Position numbers and translations under genes: made by a program. Shown one piece after another: positions 25,943-33,631 of a stretch of 64,000 bases of DNA; position 1 is the stretch's first letter; the number at the start of each line of letters is the position of its first letter. The notes beneath the pieces are model-generated. The model searched no databases, had not been told where the DNA came from, and saw only the letters and a program-made list of their open reading frames with translations. Source of the stretch: Planctomycetota bacterium (GTDB lineage Bacteria > Planctomycetota > SZUA-567 > H5-PLA8); the NCBI GenBank assembly GCA_015075375.1, contig JABTUM010000001.1, forward strand, positions 2,475,201-2,539,200. Direction: 5' to 3'.

Positions 25943-27037
25943 ATGACCGCCGCCACAAGCATCGACCTGCTCCAGACGCTGATCTCCGCGCACGGCCCGG
26001 GCGGGCAGGAAGACGAAGTCCGTTGCGTCGTGCGCGGGCTGTGGCGCGCGGCCGGATTGGAACCCGTCGAGGACGACGGCGGCAACCTTTATGCGCGCCT
26101 GGGCAAGCCCGGCGGAACCGGCCCCCGCCTCGTCCTGATGTCGCATCTCGACGAGATCTCGATGCTCGTCACGGCCGTCGAGCCCGACGGGCGCCTGCGC
26201 CTGACCAACCTCGGCGGTTCGCTGCCCTGGAAGTACGGCGAAGGGCCGCTCGAAATCCTGGCGCCTACCGATTACGCCGCCGCCGCGAAGCGCGACGACT
26301 ACCGCGTGCCCACCGTCCGCGGCATCTTGTCCGTCGGCAGCACCCATACCGGCGTGGGACCGCTGGGCGAACTGAAAGATAAGCGCGCGCTCACCTGGGA
26401 CCTCGTGCGCGTCGAAACCGGCTACTCGAAGGACGAACTGGCCCGGCGCGGGATCGGCGTCGGCTGCCGTGCCGTCGTCGCGCGCGAACGCAAAAAGGTC
26501 GAACGCCTCGGCTCGGGCACGGGGCCGCGCGCGCGCGTCGGCTGCTTCATTTACGACGACCGGGCCGGGCTGGCGGTCCTCACGCTCCTCGCCCGCAAAC
26601 TCGCCCAGGCCAAACTCCCCGGCGAAGTCTACCTCGGCGCGACGATGGGCGAAGAAGGCGGGCTCACCGGCTGCACGAGGCTCTGCCGGAACCTCGCGCC
26701 CGAAGTCGCCGTCGGCGTCGATACCTCCCCGTCGGTGCCCGAATCCCCGCTGGCCCTCGACGGCACGCCCGCGCTGTGGATGCGCGAACGCGCCGCCACG
26801 CATTCGCTGCGCGAGGCCGCGCGCTTCGACGCCGCCGCCGCTCGGGTGAAGCTGAAGCTCCAGCGCGCCATTTACCCCAGTGCCGCCAGCGACGCCGGCG
26901 CGGTGCTGGCTACGGGCCTCGCCGGACGCGTGCTGACCTTCGGCCTGCCCCGCGACAACTCCCACGGCTTCGAACTGGCCCACCCCAACCTGCTGATCAA
27001 CGCCGCACGAGTGATCGAGGCGTATCTGAAAAGCTAG
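25943..27037 (+). CDS. M42-family metallo-aminopeptidase
   Basis: A 364-residue cytoplasmic zinc or cobalt aminopeptidase of the M42 (TET / glutamyl aminopeptidase, FrvX) family. Metal-ligand contexts are MSHLDEIS (His), FIYDDRAGLAV (bridging Asp), GATMGEEGGLTG (catalytic Glu and ligand Glu), VGVDTSPS (Asp) and DNSHGFEL (His), all present. ATG 25943 is the first start of the conserved frame, about seven bases after CGGAG. It lies 74 bases downstream of the oxidoreductase gene and probably shares its transcript. Family members form 12-subunit tetrahedral particles that trim peptides. Confidence 0.9.
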   Translation: MTAATSIDLLQTLISAHGPGGQEDEVRCVVRGLWRAAGLEPVEDDGGNLYARLGKPGGTGPRLVLMSHLDEISMLVTAVEPDGRLRLTNLGGSLPWKYGEGPLEILAPTDYAAAAKRDDYRVPTVRGILSVGSTHTGVGPLGELKDKRALTWDLVRVETGYSKDELARRGIGVGCRAVVARERKKVERLGSGTGPRARVGCFIYDDRAGLAVLTLLARKLAQAKLPGEVYLGATMGEEGGLTGCTRLCRNLAPEVAVGVDTSPSVPESPLALDGTPALWMRERAATHSLREAARFDAAAARVKLKLQRAIYPSAASDAGAVLATGLAGRVLTFGLPRDNSHGFELAHPNLLINAARVIEAYLKS

Positions 27038-27198
27038 CATTCCCCTCGGATAATCGCCCTCTTCCGCGGAATCTACCGTGGCAGAATCCCCGTGCGTGAC
27101 TAACCTGTAGCTCATCCGGGGGGAACGAAGATGCTCGCTTGTGTGCCCCCCTCTGCCCGCCGCTTCGAAACCATGACGTGCCGTCGAAGGAGCCATCC

Positions 27199-28476
27199 GT
27201 GGGAGCACTGAAAGAAACCCTGCGCAAGGTCCTGGCCGAGGAAAACGAGCGCATAAAAAAGCTGCTCGTCGGCCACGGCGAAAAGGTCGTCGATCAGGTC
27301 ACGCTGAGCCAGATTTTCGGCGGCTCCCGCTCGATCAAAAGCCTCTTCTGCGATACCTCCAGCGTCCCGCCCGAAAAGGGCCTGATCCTGCGCGGCTACC
27401 CCATCGGCGAACTCGCCGGACGCTCCCCCGAAGAAGTCTTCTACCTGCTCCTCGTCGGCAAACTCCCCGATGCCGCGGCCCTGAAAGACCTCCAGGACGA
27501 ATGGAAAGCCCGGCGTGAAGTGCCCGCCTACGTCTGGCCCGTCATCGACGCCACGCCGATCGATACGCACCCCATGACCGTGCTCAGCATCGGCATCCTG
27601 GCCATGCAGAAGGATTCGCTCTTCTTCCAGCGCTACGAAGACGAAATGCCCAAAGACCAGTACTGGGAAGCCACCTTCGAAGACGCGCTGACCCTCACCG
27701 CGCGCCTGCCCGATCTGTGCGCGTACATCTACCGCCGCAGCTTCAAAAAAGGCCCGCGCATCGCGCCTGATCCCACGAAGGACTGGGCCGGCGGCTTCGT
27801 CCACCAGCTCGGCTTGGCCGATCCCGGCGGGGCGCTCTCCGAACTGATGCGCCTCTACCTCGTCCTGCACAGCGACCACGGCGGCGGAAACGTCAGCGCC
27901 AACGCGGCCGCGACCGTCAACTCCGCGCTCTCCGATCTTTACTACTCGCTGGCCGCGGGCCTCAACGGCCTCGCCGGGCCGCTCCACGGGCTGGCCAACC
28001 AGGAATGCCTCACCTGGATCCAGGGCGTGATGAAGAAGTTCGGCGGCGTGCCCAGCGTCCAGCAGATCACCCAGTTCGCCGAAGAGACCCTGGCCGCCAA
28101 GCGCGTCATTCCCGGCTACGGGCACGCGGTATTGCGCGTCACCGATCCGCGCTTCACCAGCTTCGTCGAATTCGGCAAGAAGCGCTGCCCGGAAGACCCG
28201 GTCTTCAAGACCGTGCTCAACGTCTTCGAGGCCGTGCCCAAAGTCCTGCAAAAGCACCCCAAGATCAAGAACCCCTGGCCCAATGTCGATGCCGCTTCGG
28301 GATCGCTGCTGTGCCACTACGGGCTCACCGAACAGAACTACTACACGGTCCTCTTCGCGCTCAGCCGAGCTCTGGGCATTTGCGCGCAGGCCGTCCACGC
28401 GCGCGGCTGCGGCATCCCCATCGTGCGGCCCACCGCGGCGACCCTCGATGCCCTCGAGAAGGCCGCGAAGAGCTAA
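27199..28476 (+). CDS. gltA: Citrate synthase
   Basis: A 425-residue citrate synthase (acetyl-CoA + oxaloacetate to citrate), entry enzyme of the TCA cycle. Active-site residues are His in VLHSDHGGGN, His in IPGYGHAVLR and Asp in PNVDAASGSLL. Its length, the early motif SRSIKSLFCDTSSVPPEKG and the long N-terminus place it with the mitochondrial-like (type I) group rather than the NADH-regulated GltA of Gammaproteobacteria. The start is GTG 27199, because AAGGAG lies six bases upstream; an upstream frame at 27139 would add 20 residues without support. The next gene, rsmA, begins nine bases later and is likely cotranscribed. Confidence 0.95.
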   Translation: MGALKETLRKVLAEENERIKKLLVGHGEKVVDQVTLSQIFGGSRSIKSLFCDTSSVPPEKGLILRGYPIGELAGRSPEEVFYLLLVGKLPDAAALKDLQDEWKARREVPAYVWPVIDATPIDTHPMTVLSIGILAMQKDSLFFQRYEDEMPKDQYWEATFEDALTLTARLPDLCAYIYRRSFKKGPRIAPDPTKDWAGGFVHQLGLADPGGALSELMRLYLVLHSDHGGGNVSANAAATVNSALSDLYYSLAAGLNGLAGPLHGLANQECLTWIQGVMKKFGGVPSVQQITQFAEETLAAKRVIPGYGHAVLRVTDPRFTSFVEFGKKRCPEDPVFKTVLNVFEAVPKVLQKHPKIKNPWPNVDAASGSLLCHYGLTEQNYYTVLFALSRALGICAQAVHARGCGIPIVRPTAATLDALEKAAKS

Positions 28477-28485
28477 GCCGCTCCT

Positions 28486-29373
28486 GTGTCCGGTCCGCTC
28501 GAGCGCCTCAAAAACCAGCTCGCCGAATACGGCCTGCGCCCGCAGAAGCGCTTCGGCCAGAACTTCCTGATCGATCCCAATTTCGCCGCCGCCATCGCGC
28601 GCCAGGTCGCGCCCGACGAACGAACCGTCGTCCTCGAAGCCGGACCCGGCACCGGAGCGCTCACCCGCGCGCTCCTCGACGCGCACCCCGCCGCGCGCGT
28701 CCTGGCCGTCGAACTCGACAGCGGCCTCGCGCGCTTGCTGCGCGGCGTCTTCGCGGCCGAACTCGCCGCCGGGCGCCTCACCCTCGTCGAAGGCGACATC
28801 CTGGAAGGCAAGCACGGCCTCAACCCGGCTTGGGTCGGCGAGCTGCTGCGCATTTCCGAAACCGAAGGCCGCCCGCGCCGCGTCCTGGGCGCGAATTTGC
28901 CCTACAACGCCGCCACGCCGCTGCTGGCGAATCTGGCCGAACCGCACGAAGCCTGCGCCGGCCTCGTCGAACGCGCGGTCGCGACGATCCAGAAAGAACT
29001 CGCCGAACGCCTCATCGCCGCGCCCGGTACCTCGGCCTACGGGCCGCTCGCCGCCTACCTCGCGCTGCGCGGACGCGCGCGCATCGTACGCAAAGTAGGA
29101 CCCGAAGTCTTCTGGCCGCGGCCCCAGGTTCACAGCGCCGTACTCGAAATCGAACTGCCTCCGTGGTCCCAGGCCGCGCTGCCGCAAGCGCAGGCGCGCG
29201 CGTTTTCGGAGTGGCTCCACCGCCTCTTTCAGCAGCGCCGCAAACGCATCGGCGGCTTGTTGAAAGGCTCGCTGCCCGAAGGACATCCCGCGGCCGAACG
29301 GCGCGCCGAAGCCTTAACTCCGCATCAATTATGGGATCTATTCGGGGTGACCTCGGGACTTAACCGCACCTGA
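28486..29373 (+). CDS. rsmA: 16S rRNA dimethyladenosine transferase RsmA (KsgA)
   Basis: A 295-residue SAM-dependent methyltransferase that dimethylates two adjacent adenosines at the 3' end of 16S rRNA. Motif I is VLEAGPGTGALT, the acidic residue of motif II is in VLAVELDSG, EGDIL follows, and the catalytic motif IV is NLPYN (GANLPYNAATPLLANL). RPQKRFGQNFLID is the typical N-terminus. Length is slightly above the usual 270. Starts at GTG 28486, nine bases after gltA. Confidence 0.93.
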   Translation: MSGPLERLKNQLAEYGLRPQKRFGQNFLIDPNFAAAIARQVAPDERTVVLEAGPGTGALTRALLDAHPAARVLAVELDSGLARLLRGVFAAELAAGRLTLVEGDILEGKHGLNPAWVGELLRISETEGRPRRVLGANLPYNAATPLLANLAEPHEACAGLVERAVATIQKELAERLIAAPGTSAYGPLAAYLALRGRARIVRKVGPEVFWPRPQVHSAVLEIELPPWSQAALPQAQARAFSEWLHRLFQQRRKRIGGLLKGSLPEGHPAAERRAEALTPHQLWDLFGVTSGLNRT

Positions 29374-29385
29374 ACAGCGCCCTCA

Positions 29386-29415
29386 CTAATTCCATAACTG
29401 GCGTTATGGAATTAG
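29386..29415 (+). terminator. AT-rich perfect hairpin after rsmA
   Basis: CTAATTCCATAAC and GTTATGGAATTAG form a perfect 13-base stem around the loop TGGC, 13 bases after the rsmA stop. It is far more AT-rich than its surroundings. There is only a short T run (TTTAG) after it, so it may be a weak terminator or the arms of an operator. Confidence 0.45.
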
Positions 29416-29560
29416 TTTAGGGGTCAGGCTCGGCGCGGCGTGCAGGCCACTAGGGACTGGACAGCGCCCATCCCGGCCCGCAGAATTGGATGAATAGTCA
29501 CCACACCCGATTACATCAGAGCAGGTATCTGAGGTCTGAGGGTCAGCACGGAATCGGTTT

Positions 29561-29581
29561 AATCGGGATTCGAGCCCGATT
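29561..29581 (+). promoter_or_regulatory. Inverted repeat upstream of bufA
   Basis: AATCGGG, ATTCGAG spacer, CCCGATT: a 7-base perfect dyad 55 bases before the bufA start. In bufferin operons the leader is often controlled by metal-sensing sigma factors or repressors, so this is a candidate operator, but no regulator is encoded nearby. Confidence 0.35.
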
Positions 29582-29636
29582 GGTGCGTGTGCGCCGGCCG
29601 AACCGTGAGGTGCCTTATCGATAGGAGGCGAGACAG

Positions 29637-30029
29637 ATGCAGGAACGTAAGGAGCAGTCCGGTCAGACGCGCCGCGAATTCGGCAAGCGGCTGATGGCGG
29701 CGGCGGCGCTGGGCGTAGTGGCCGGCGTGGCGCGCCCGCTGATGGCGGAAGAAGAAGCCAAGAAGGAAGAAGCGGCCAAGAACGCCTGCAAGGGCCTCAA
29801 CGCTTGTAAGGGCCACGGCGGCTGCAAGACCGACGCCAACGCCTGTAAGGGCAAGAACGAATGCAAAGGCAAGGGCGGCTGCGCCACGGCCGAGAAGCAC
29901 GGCTGCAAGGGCCACAACGCCTGTAAGGGCCAGGGCGGCTGCAAGACCGGCGATGCGGGTTGCGCCGGCAAGAACAGCTGCAAGGGCAAGGGCGGCTGCG
30001 CGGTGCCTGTGAAGAAGGCCGAGAAGTAA
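29637..30029 (+). CDS. bufA: Bufferin precursor BufA with four C-x5-C-x5-C repeats
   Basis: A 130-residue cysteine-rich precursor of a bufferin, a copper-buffering ribosomally made peptide modified by an MNIO enzyme (BufB). TRREFGKRLMAAAALGVVAG is a twin-arginine-type export signal; the predicted cleavage is near PLMA-EEE. The mature part has 12 cysteines in four near-identical units: CKGLNACKGHGGC, CKGKNECKGKGGC, CKGHNACKGQGGC and CAGKNSCKGKGGC, each C-x5-C-x5-C, separated by six or seven residues. AGGAGG eight bases upstream makes a perfect ribosome site, consistent with high expression. The operon order bufA-bufB-bufC and the family of both neighbours make the call firm; the metal is inferred from known bufferins. 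Confidence 0.88.
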   Translation: MQERKEQSGQTRREFGKRLMAAAALGVVAGVARPLMAEEEAKKEEAAKNACKGLNACKGHGGCKTDANACKGKNECKGKGGCATAEKHGCKGHNACKGQGGCKTGDAGCAGKNSCKGKGGCAVPVKKAEK

Positions 30030-30045
30030 CCGGTTCGCCGCATCG

Positions 30046-30089
30046 GGCGCGCCGGGATCAGGCTTTGTCCCGGCGCGCCTGTTTTATTA
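30046..30089 (+). terminator. Intrinsic terminator between bufA and bufB
   Basis: GGCGCGCCGGGA and TCCCGGCGCGCC form a 12-base perfect stem (30046-30057 and 30068-30079) with a 10-base loop, followed by TGTTTTATTA. It lies 17 bases after the bufA stop and 24 bases before the bufB start. It should end most bufA transcripts and let only a fraction reach bufB and bufC. Confidence 0.88.
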
Positions 30090-30102
30090 AAAGGTGACGC
30101 GT

Positions 30103-30948
30103 ATGCCGATTCCCAACCGCTGGAACTTGCCCGATCTTGGCATCGGCGTCGGACTGCGCACGCTGCACTTCTCGCACATCCTCGAACAGAAGCCGCCCGT
30201 CGACTGGTTCGAGATCATCTCCGAAAACTTCATGCATACCGAAGGCCGCCCGCTGTACGTCCTCGAGCAGGTCGCCGAACGCTACCCCATCGCCATGCAC
30301 GGCGTCAGCCTCTCCATCGGCAGCACCGATCCGCTCGACCGCGATTACCTCGCCCGCCTCAAGAAACTCGCCGACCGCATCGGCGCGCGCTGGGTCGGCG
30401 ACCACATCTGCTGGACCGGCGTCGCGGGACTCAACAGCCACGACCTGCTGCCCATCCCGACCAACGAGCGCTCGCTCGAGCACGTCGCCGAACGCGTCCG
30501 CATCGTCCAGGACATCCTCGAACGACCGCTCGTCCTCGAAAATCCCAGCACCTACGTCACCTTCGCCAGCTCCACCCTGCCCGAACAGGAATTCATCGCG
30601 CGGCTGTGCGAACTCAGCGATTGCGCGCTCCTGCTGGACGTGAACAACGTCTACGTGAGCTGCCGCAACCACGATTGGGACCCGCAGGCCTTCCTCGACG
30701 GCATCCCCTACGACCGCGTCGTCCAGATTCACCTCGCCGGGCACACCGACAAGGGCACGCACTGCATCGATACGCACGACGGGCCGGTGATCGATCCCGT
30801 CTGGGCGCTCTACGCCGACGTGATGAAGCGCGCCGGCGGCCGCGCCACGCTGCTCGAATGGGACGACAAGATTCCCTGCTTCCAGGACGTACACAACGAA
30901 GCGCTGCGCGCCGAACGCTTCCGCAAGGACGTGGCGGTGAACTCATGA
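30103..30948 (+). CDS. bufB: MNIO-family bufferin maturation enzyme BufB (DUF692)
   Basis: A 281-residue TIM-barrel enzyme of the multinuclear non-haem iron oxidative (MNIO, formerly DUF692) family, which modifies cysteines of bufferin precursors. Iron-ligand contexts are MHGVSLS (His), VGDHICW (Asp, His), LVLENPSTY (Glu), LLDVNNVYV (Asp, Asn), QIHLAGH (two His) and DTHDGPV (Asp, His), all intact. Starts at ATG 30103 after AAGG; a GTG at 30094 would add three residues. It overlaps bufC by ATGA. Confidence 0.93.
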   Translation: MPIPNRWNLPDLGIGVGLRTLHFSHILEQKPPVDWFEIISENFMHTEGRPLYVLEQVAERYPIAMHGVSLSIGSTDPLDRDYLARLKKLADRIGARWVGDHICWTGVAGLNSHDLLPIPTNERSLEHVAERVRIVQDILERPLVLENPSTYVTFASSTLPEQEFIARLCELSDCALLLDVNNVYVSCRNHDWDPQAFLDGIPYDRVVQIHLAGHTDKGTHCIDTHDGPVIDPVWALYADVMKRAGGRATLLEWDDKIPCFQDVHNEALRAERFRKDVAVNS

Positions 30949-31826
30949 GCCGCCCCGGCGCGCGCCCCGAACCCTTCGACCTCGGCGCCCTGCAGCGCTG
31001 GATGTTCGAAGTCGTCGCGCACTCCAAGGGCGTCGAAGCCGGCGTCGAATCCGAGGCCGCGCGCAAGCACATCGACGTGCCCTTCGAACAACTCGAGAGC
31101 GTCGTCGAACGCTCCAAGCAGCTCTCCGCCAAAGAACGCCTCGACGTCTACGCCAACGCCTACTTCTGGCGGCTCCTCGAAATCATGCAGATGGACTTCC
31201 CCACCGTCGAATGCGCGGTCGGCAAGGACCTCTTCCGCGGACTCGTCGAACGCTACCTCGATCGGCATCCGTCGAAGCACTGGAGTCTCGGCAAGCTGGG
31301 CGTCCCTTTCAGCAGCTACTTGCGCCACGAAACCGGCGATCTCGAGATTCCCGAACCGGCCTTCCTCGCCGACGTCGCGGCCATCGAGTGGGCCATGGAA
31401 GAAGTCTTCGACGAGCAGCGCGCCGAACCCGTCCAGCTCGACGATCTGCTCGGCGTACCGCCCGATCGCTGGGCCGGCGCGCGCGTTCAGACCATCCCGG
31501 CGCTGCGCTTGATCGAATGCGGCTACCCCGCGCACGAGTACATCGCCGCCGTGCGCAAAGGCGAGTGCCCGCCCGTGCCCGCCCCGAAGGACGATTTCGT
31601 CGCCGTCTACCGCAAGGAATTCTCGGTCTACCGCTTGCAGCTCGAACGCGAAGGCTACGCACTCTTGAACGCGCTGCGCGCCGGACAGACCCTCGAAGAA
31701 GCCCTCGAACTCCTTGCCGACCGGCCCGAGACCGACCTCGAACGCCTCGCCGCAAACGTCGGTGCGTGGTTTCAGGACTGGGCCAGCCGCGGCCTCTTCG
31801 CCAAGATCGACTTTCCCGAAGCCTGA
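30945..31826 (+). CDS. bufC: BufC (DUF2063, DNA-binding-like N-terminus)
   Basis: A 293-residue partner of BufB, of the DUF2063 / BufC family, which probably presents the precursor peptide to the MNIO enzyme. The N-terminal domain has the typical [12 protein letters not shown] start and [20 protein letters not shown], a family hallmark. Its ATG overlaps the bufB stop, so the two are translated together. Confidence 0.88.
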   Translation: MSRPGARPEPFDLGALQRWMFEVVAHSKGVEAGVESEAARKHIDVPFEQLESVVERSKQLSAKERLDVYANAYFWRLLEIMQMDFPTVECAVGKDLFRGLVERYLDRHPSKHWSLGKLGVPFSSYLRHETGDLEIPEPAFLADVAAIEWAMEEVFDEQRAEPVQLDDLLGVPPDRWAGARVQTIPALRLIECGYPAHEYIAAVRKGECPPVPAPKDDFVAVYRKEFSVYRLQLEREGYALLNALRAGQTLEEALELLADRPETDLERLAANVGAWFQDWASRGLFAKIDFPEA

Positions 31827-31968
31827 CGGCCTCCCCAGCGCCCCTTTCCAACCTTGCCGGAACCGCTACCCTTAAAGGGAAGCCCGAAGATTTTTGGCAG
31901 GAGCGGAGCTCTGCTTCGTCTACTACTGACGCACCAGCGGAAAAGGGTTCGGGCGGGGCGATTCAGGC

Positions 31969-33501
31969 ATGCACGATGCAATACCGGACCCGGCGGGTTC
32001 GGATTCCGGCCCTCAAGGTGCGCCGAGCGACCGCCGGACCGCGCTGGGCTGGCTGCTGGGGCTCGCCGTCTTTGTCCTGCTCTTCCAGGGCTCGCGCGGC
32101 TTGTACGAGCCCGACGAAGGGCGCTACACCAACGTCGCGCTCGCGATGCTGCGCTCGGGCGATTGGACCCATCCGTATCTGCATCACGAAGTTCCGCACT
32201 ACGCCAAGCCGCCGCTGACCTACTGGAGTTTGGCGGCGACGATCGCGCTCTTCGGCCGCAACGAGTGGGCCTGCCGCCTGCCGCACGCGCTGGCTTTTAT
32301 CCTCACGATCTGCTGCTTGTACCGCTTGGGGCGCATCTTCGTGCCCGGGCGACCGTGGCTGCCCGCGCTGGCCTACGCCCTCGCGCCGCTGCCCTTCGCG
32401 GCCAGCAACGTCATCACGCCCGATACGCCGCTGGCGCTCTTCACAACGCTGGGCTTGACCGCGTTCGCCTGCTTCTGGTGGCCGGGCGCTTCCACGCGCC
32501 CGCGCGTCTGGCTCGCCGTGATGTGGGCCGCTTTCGGGCTCGCCTTCCTGACCAAAGGCCCCGCCGGCTGGCTCCCGCTGATCGCCGTGATCGTCTTCGT
32601 CTGGACCCAGGAACGCGGCGCCGGATGGAAGCGCCTCTTCAAGCCCTGCGACGTGGCCCTCTGCCTGACCTTGGCCTTCTCGTGGTACGCCCAAGTCGCG
32701 CTCTCGAAACCCGATCTGCTGCACTACTTCCTGATCGACGAACTGTACAACCGCGTCGCAACCGGCGAACACCGCCGCAATCCGGAATGGTACAAACCGT
32801 TCCTGATCTACGGGCCCGGCCTCATCATCTGCCTCCTGCCGTGGGCGCGCGAAGCCTGGGACGCCGCGCCCGCCGCTTGGAGCCGGCTGCGCTCCTTCGC
32901 CAAACCGGAAGCTCGCCGCGCGCACGCCGAGACGTTCTTCCTCACCCTCGCCTTGCTGCTCCCGCTGGCCGTCTTGATGCTCATCCGCTCCCGCCTCATT
33001 CTGTATCTCCTGCCGCTCTGCGCGCCCTTGATCCTGCTCCTGGCCCGCCACATGCGCGCGCTGGCCTTCACGAACGCGCGCAAGGCCTGGGTGGGGTTTT
33101 GGATCGTCGCGCTGGTGGGCCTGAAGTTCGGCGCGGCGCGCTTCGACTCCGGCTTGAACAGCAAGAATTTCGCCGCGGCCCTGAACGGCCAGCTCGTCGC
33201 GCGGCCCTACGAAGTCGTCTTCGTCGACGGCGATCCGTTTTACGGGCTGAACTTTTATCTCGATTGCCAGGTCGAGCACCTCAAGCTGGCGGGCACCTCG
33301 GGCGAAGAATTGGCGGAAGAAGTCGCCGAAGAAGAACCCAATGTCGTCTACAGCGTGCGCAGCAAATACCTGCAAGGCTTTTGCCGCAGCGTCTCGGACC
33401 TGAACCACCGCACTACGGTGCTGGGTAATCACGACGAGTTCACTTTCGTGAGACTCACGCACGACGGCGAAGCCGGCGCCCAGCCGGCAAACGAGCGCTA
33501 A
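31969..33501 (+). CDS. GT-C membrane glycosyltransferase (ArnT/PMT-like)
   Basis: A 510-residue integral-membrane glycosyltransferase of the GT39/GT83 group, transferring a sugar from a polyprenyl-phosphate donor to lipid or protein on the outer face. About 11 transmembrane helices are visible. The catalytic loop YEPDEGRYTNVALAML (Asp-Glu pair at about 49-50) is followed by HYAKPPLTYW, both standard in ArnT-like enzymes. The C-terminus (about 385-510) is soluble and extracytoplasmic. The acceptor cannot be told from the sequence. It is monocistronic between the bufferin operon and the sigma-factor gene. Confidence 0.9.
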   Translation: MHDAIPDPAGSDSGPQGAPSDRRTALGWLLGLAVFVLLFQGSRGLYEPDEGRYTNVALAMLRSGDWTHPYLHHEVPHYAKPPLTYWSLAATIALFGRNEWACRLPHALAFILTICCLYRLGRIFVPGRPWLPALAYALAPLPFAASNVITPDTPLALFTTLGLTAFACFWWPGASTRPRVWLAVMWAAFGLAFLTKGPAGWLPLIAVIVFVWTQERGAGWKRLFKPCDVALCLTLAFSWYAQVALSKPDLLHYFLIDELYNRVATGEHRRNPEWYKPFLIYGPGLIICLLPWAREAWDAAPAAWSRLRSFAKPEARRAHAETFFLTLALLLPLAVLMLIRSRLILYLLPLCAPLILLLARHMRALAFTNARKAWVGFWIVALVGLKFGAARFDSGLNSKNFAAALNGQLVARPYEVVFVDGDPFYGLNFYLDCQVEHLKLAGTSGEELAEEVAEEEPNVVYSVRSKYLQGFCRSVSDLNHRTTVLGNHDEFTFVRLTHDGEAGAQPANER

Positions 33502-33631
33502 CGCGCTTGACCTCTGCCCGTCCCCATCAATGCCCGTCGTGCACGCATCGGCCCAGGCAATAACGACGGACTTTTCGCCTTTTCCGCCGTCCTATCCCTA
33601 TCCCGTGGGGCGTGTGCATCCGGAGACTGCC

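Noticed and set aside
31963..33462. 499-residue minus-strand frame opposite the glycosyltransferase
   Set aside because: Glutamine/arginine-rich antisense shadow; the plus strand has the GT-C motif and transmembrane helices.
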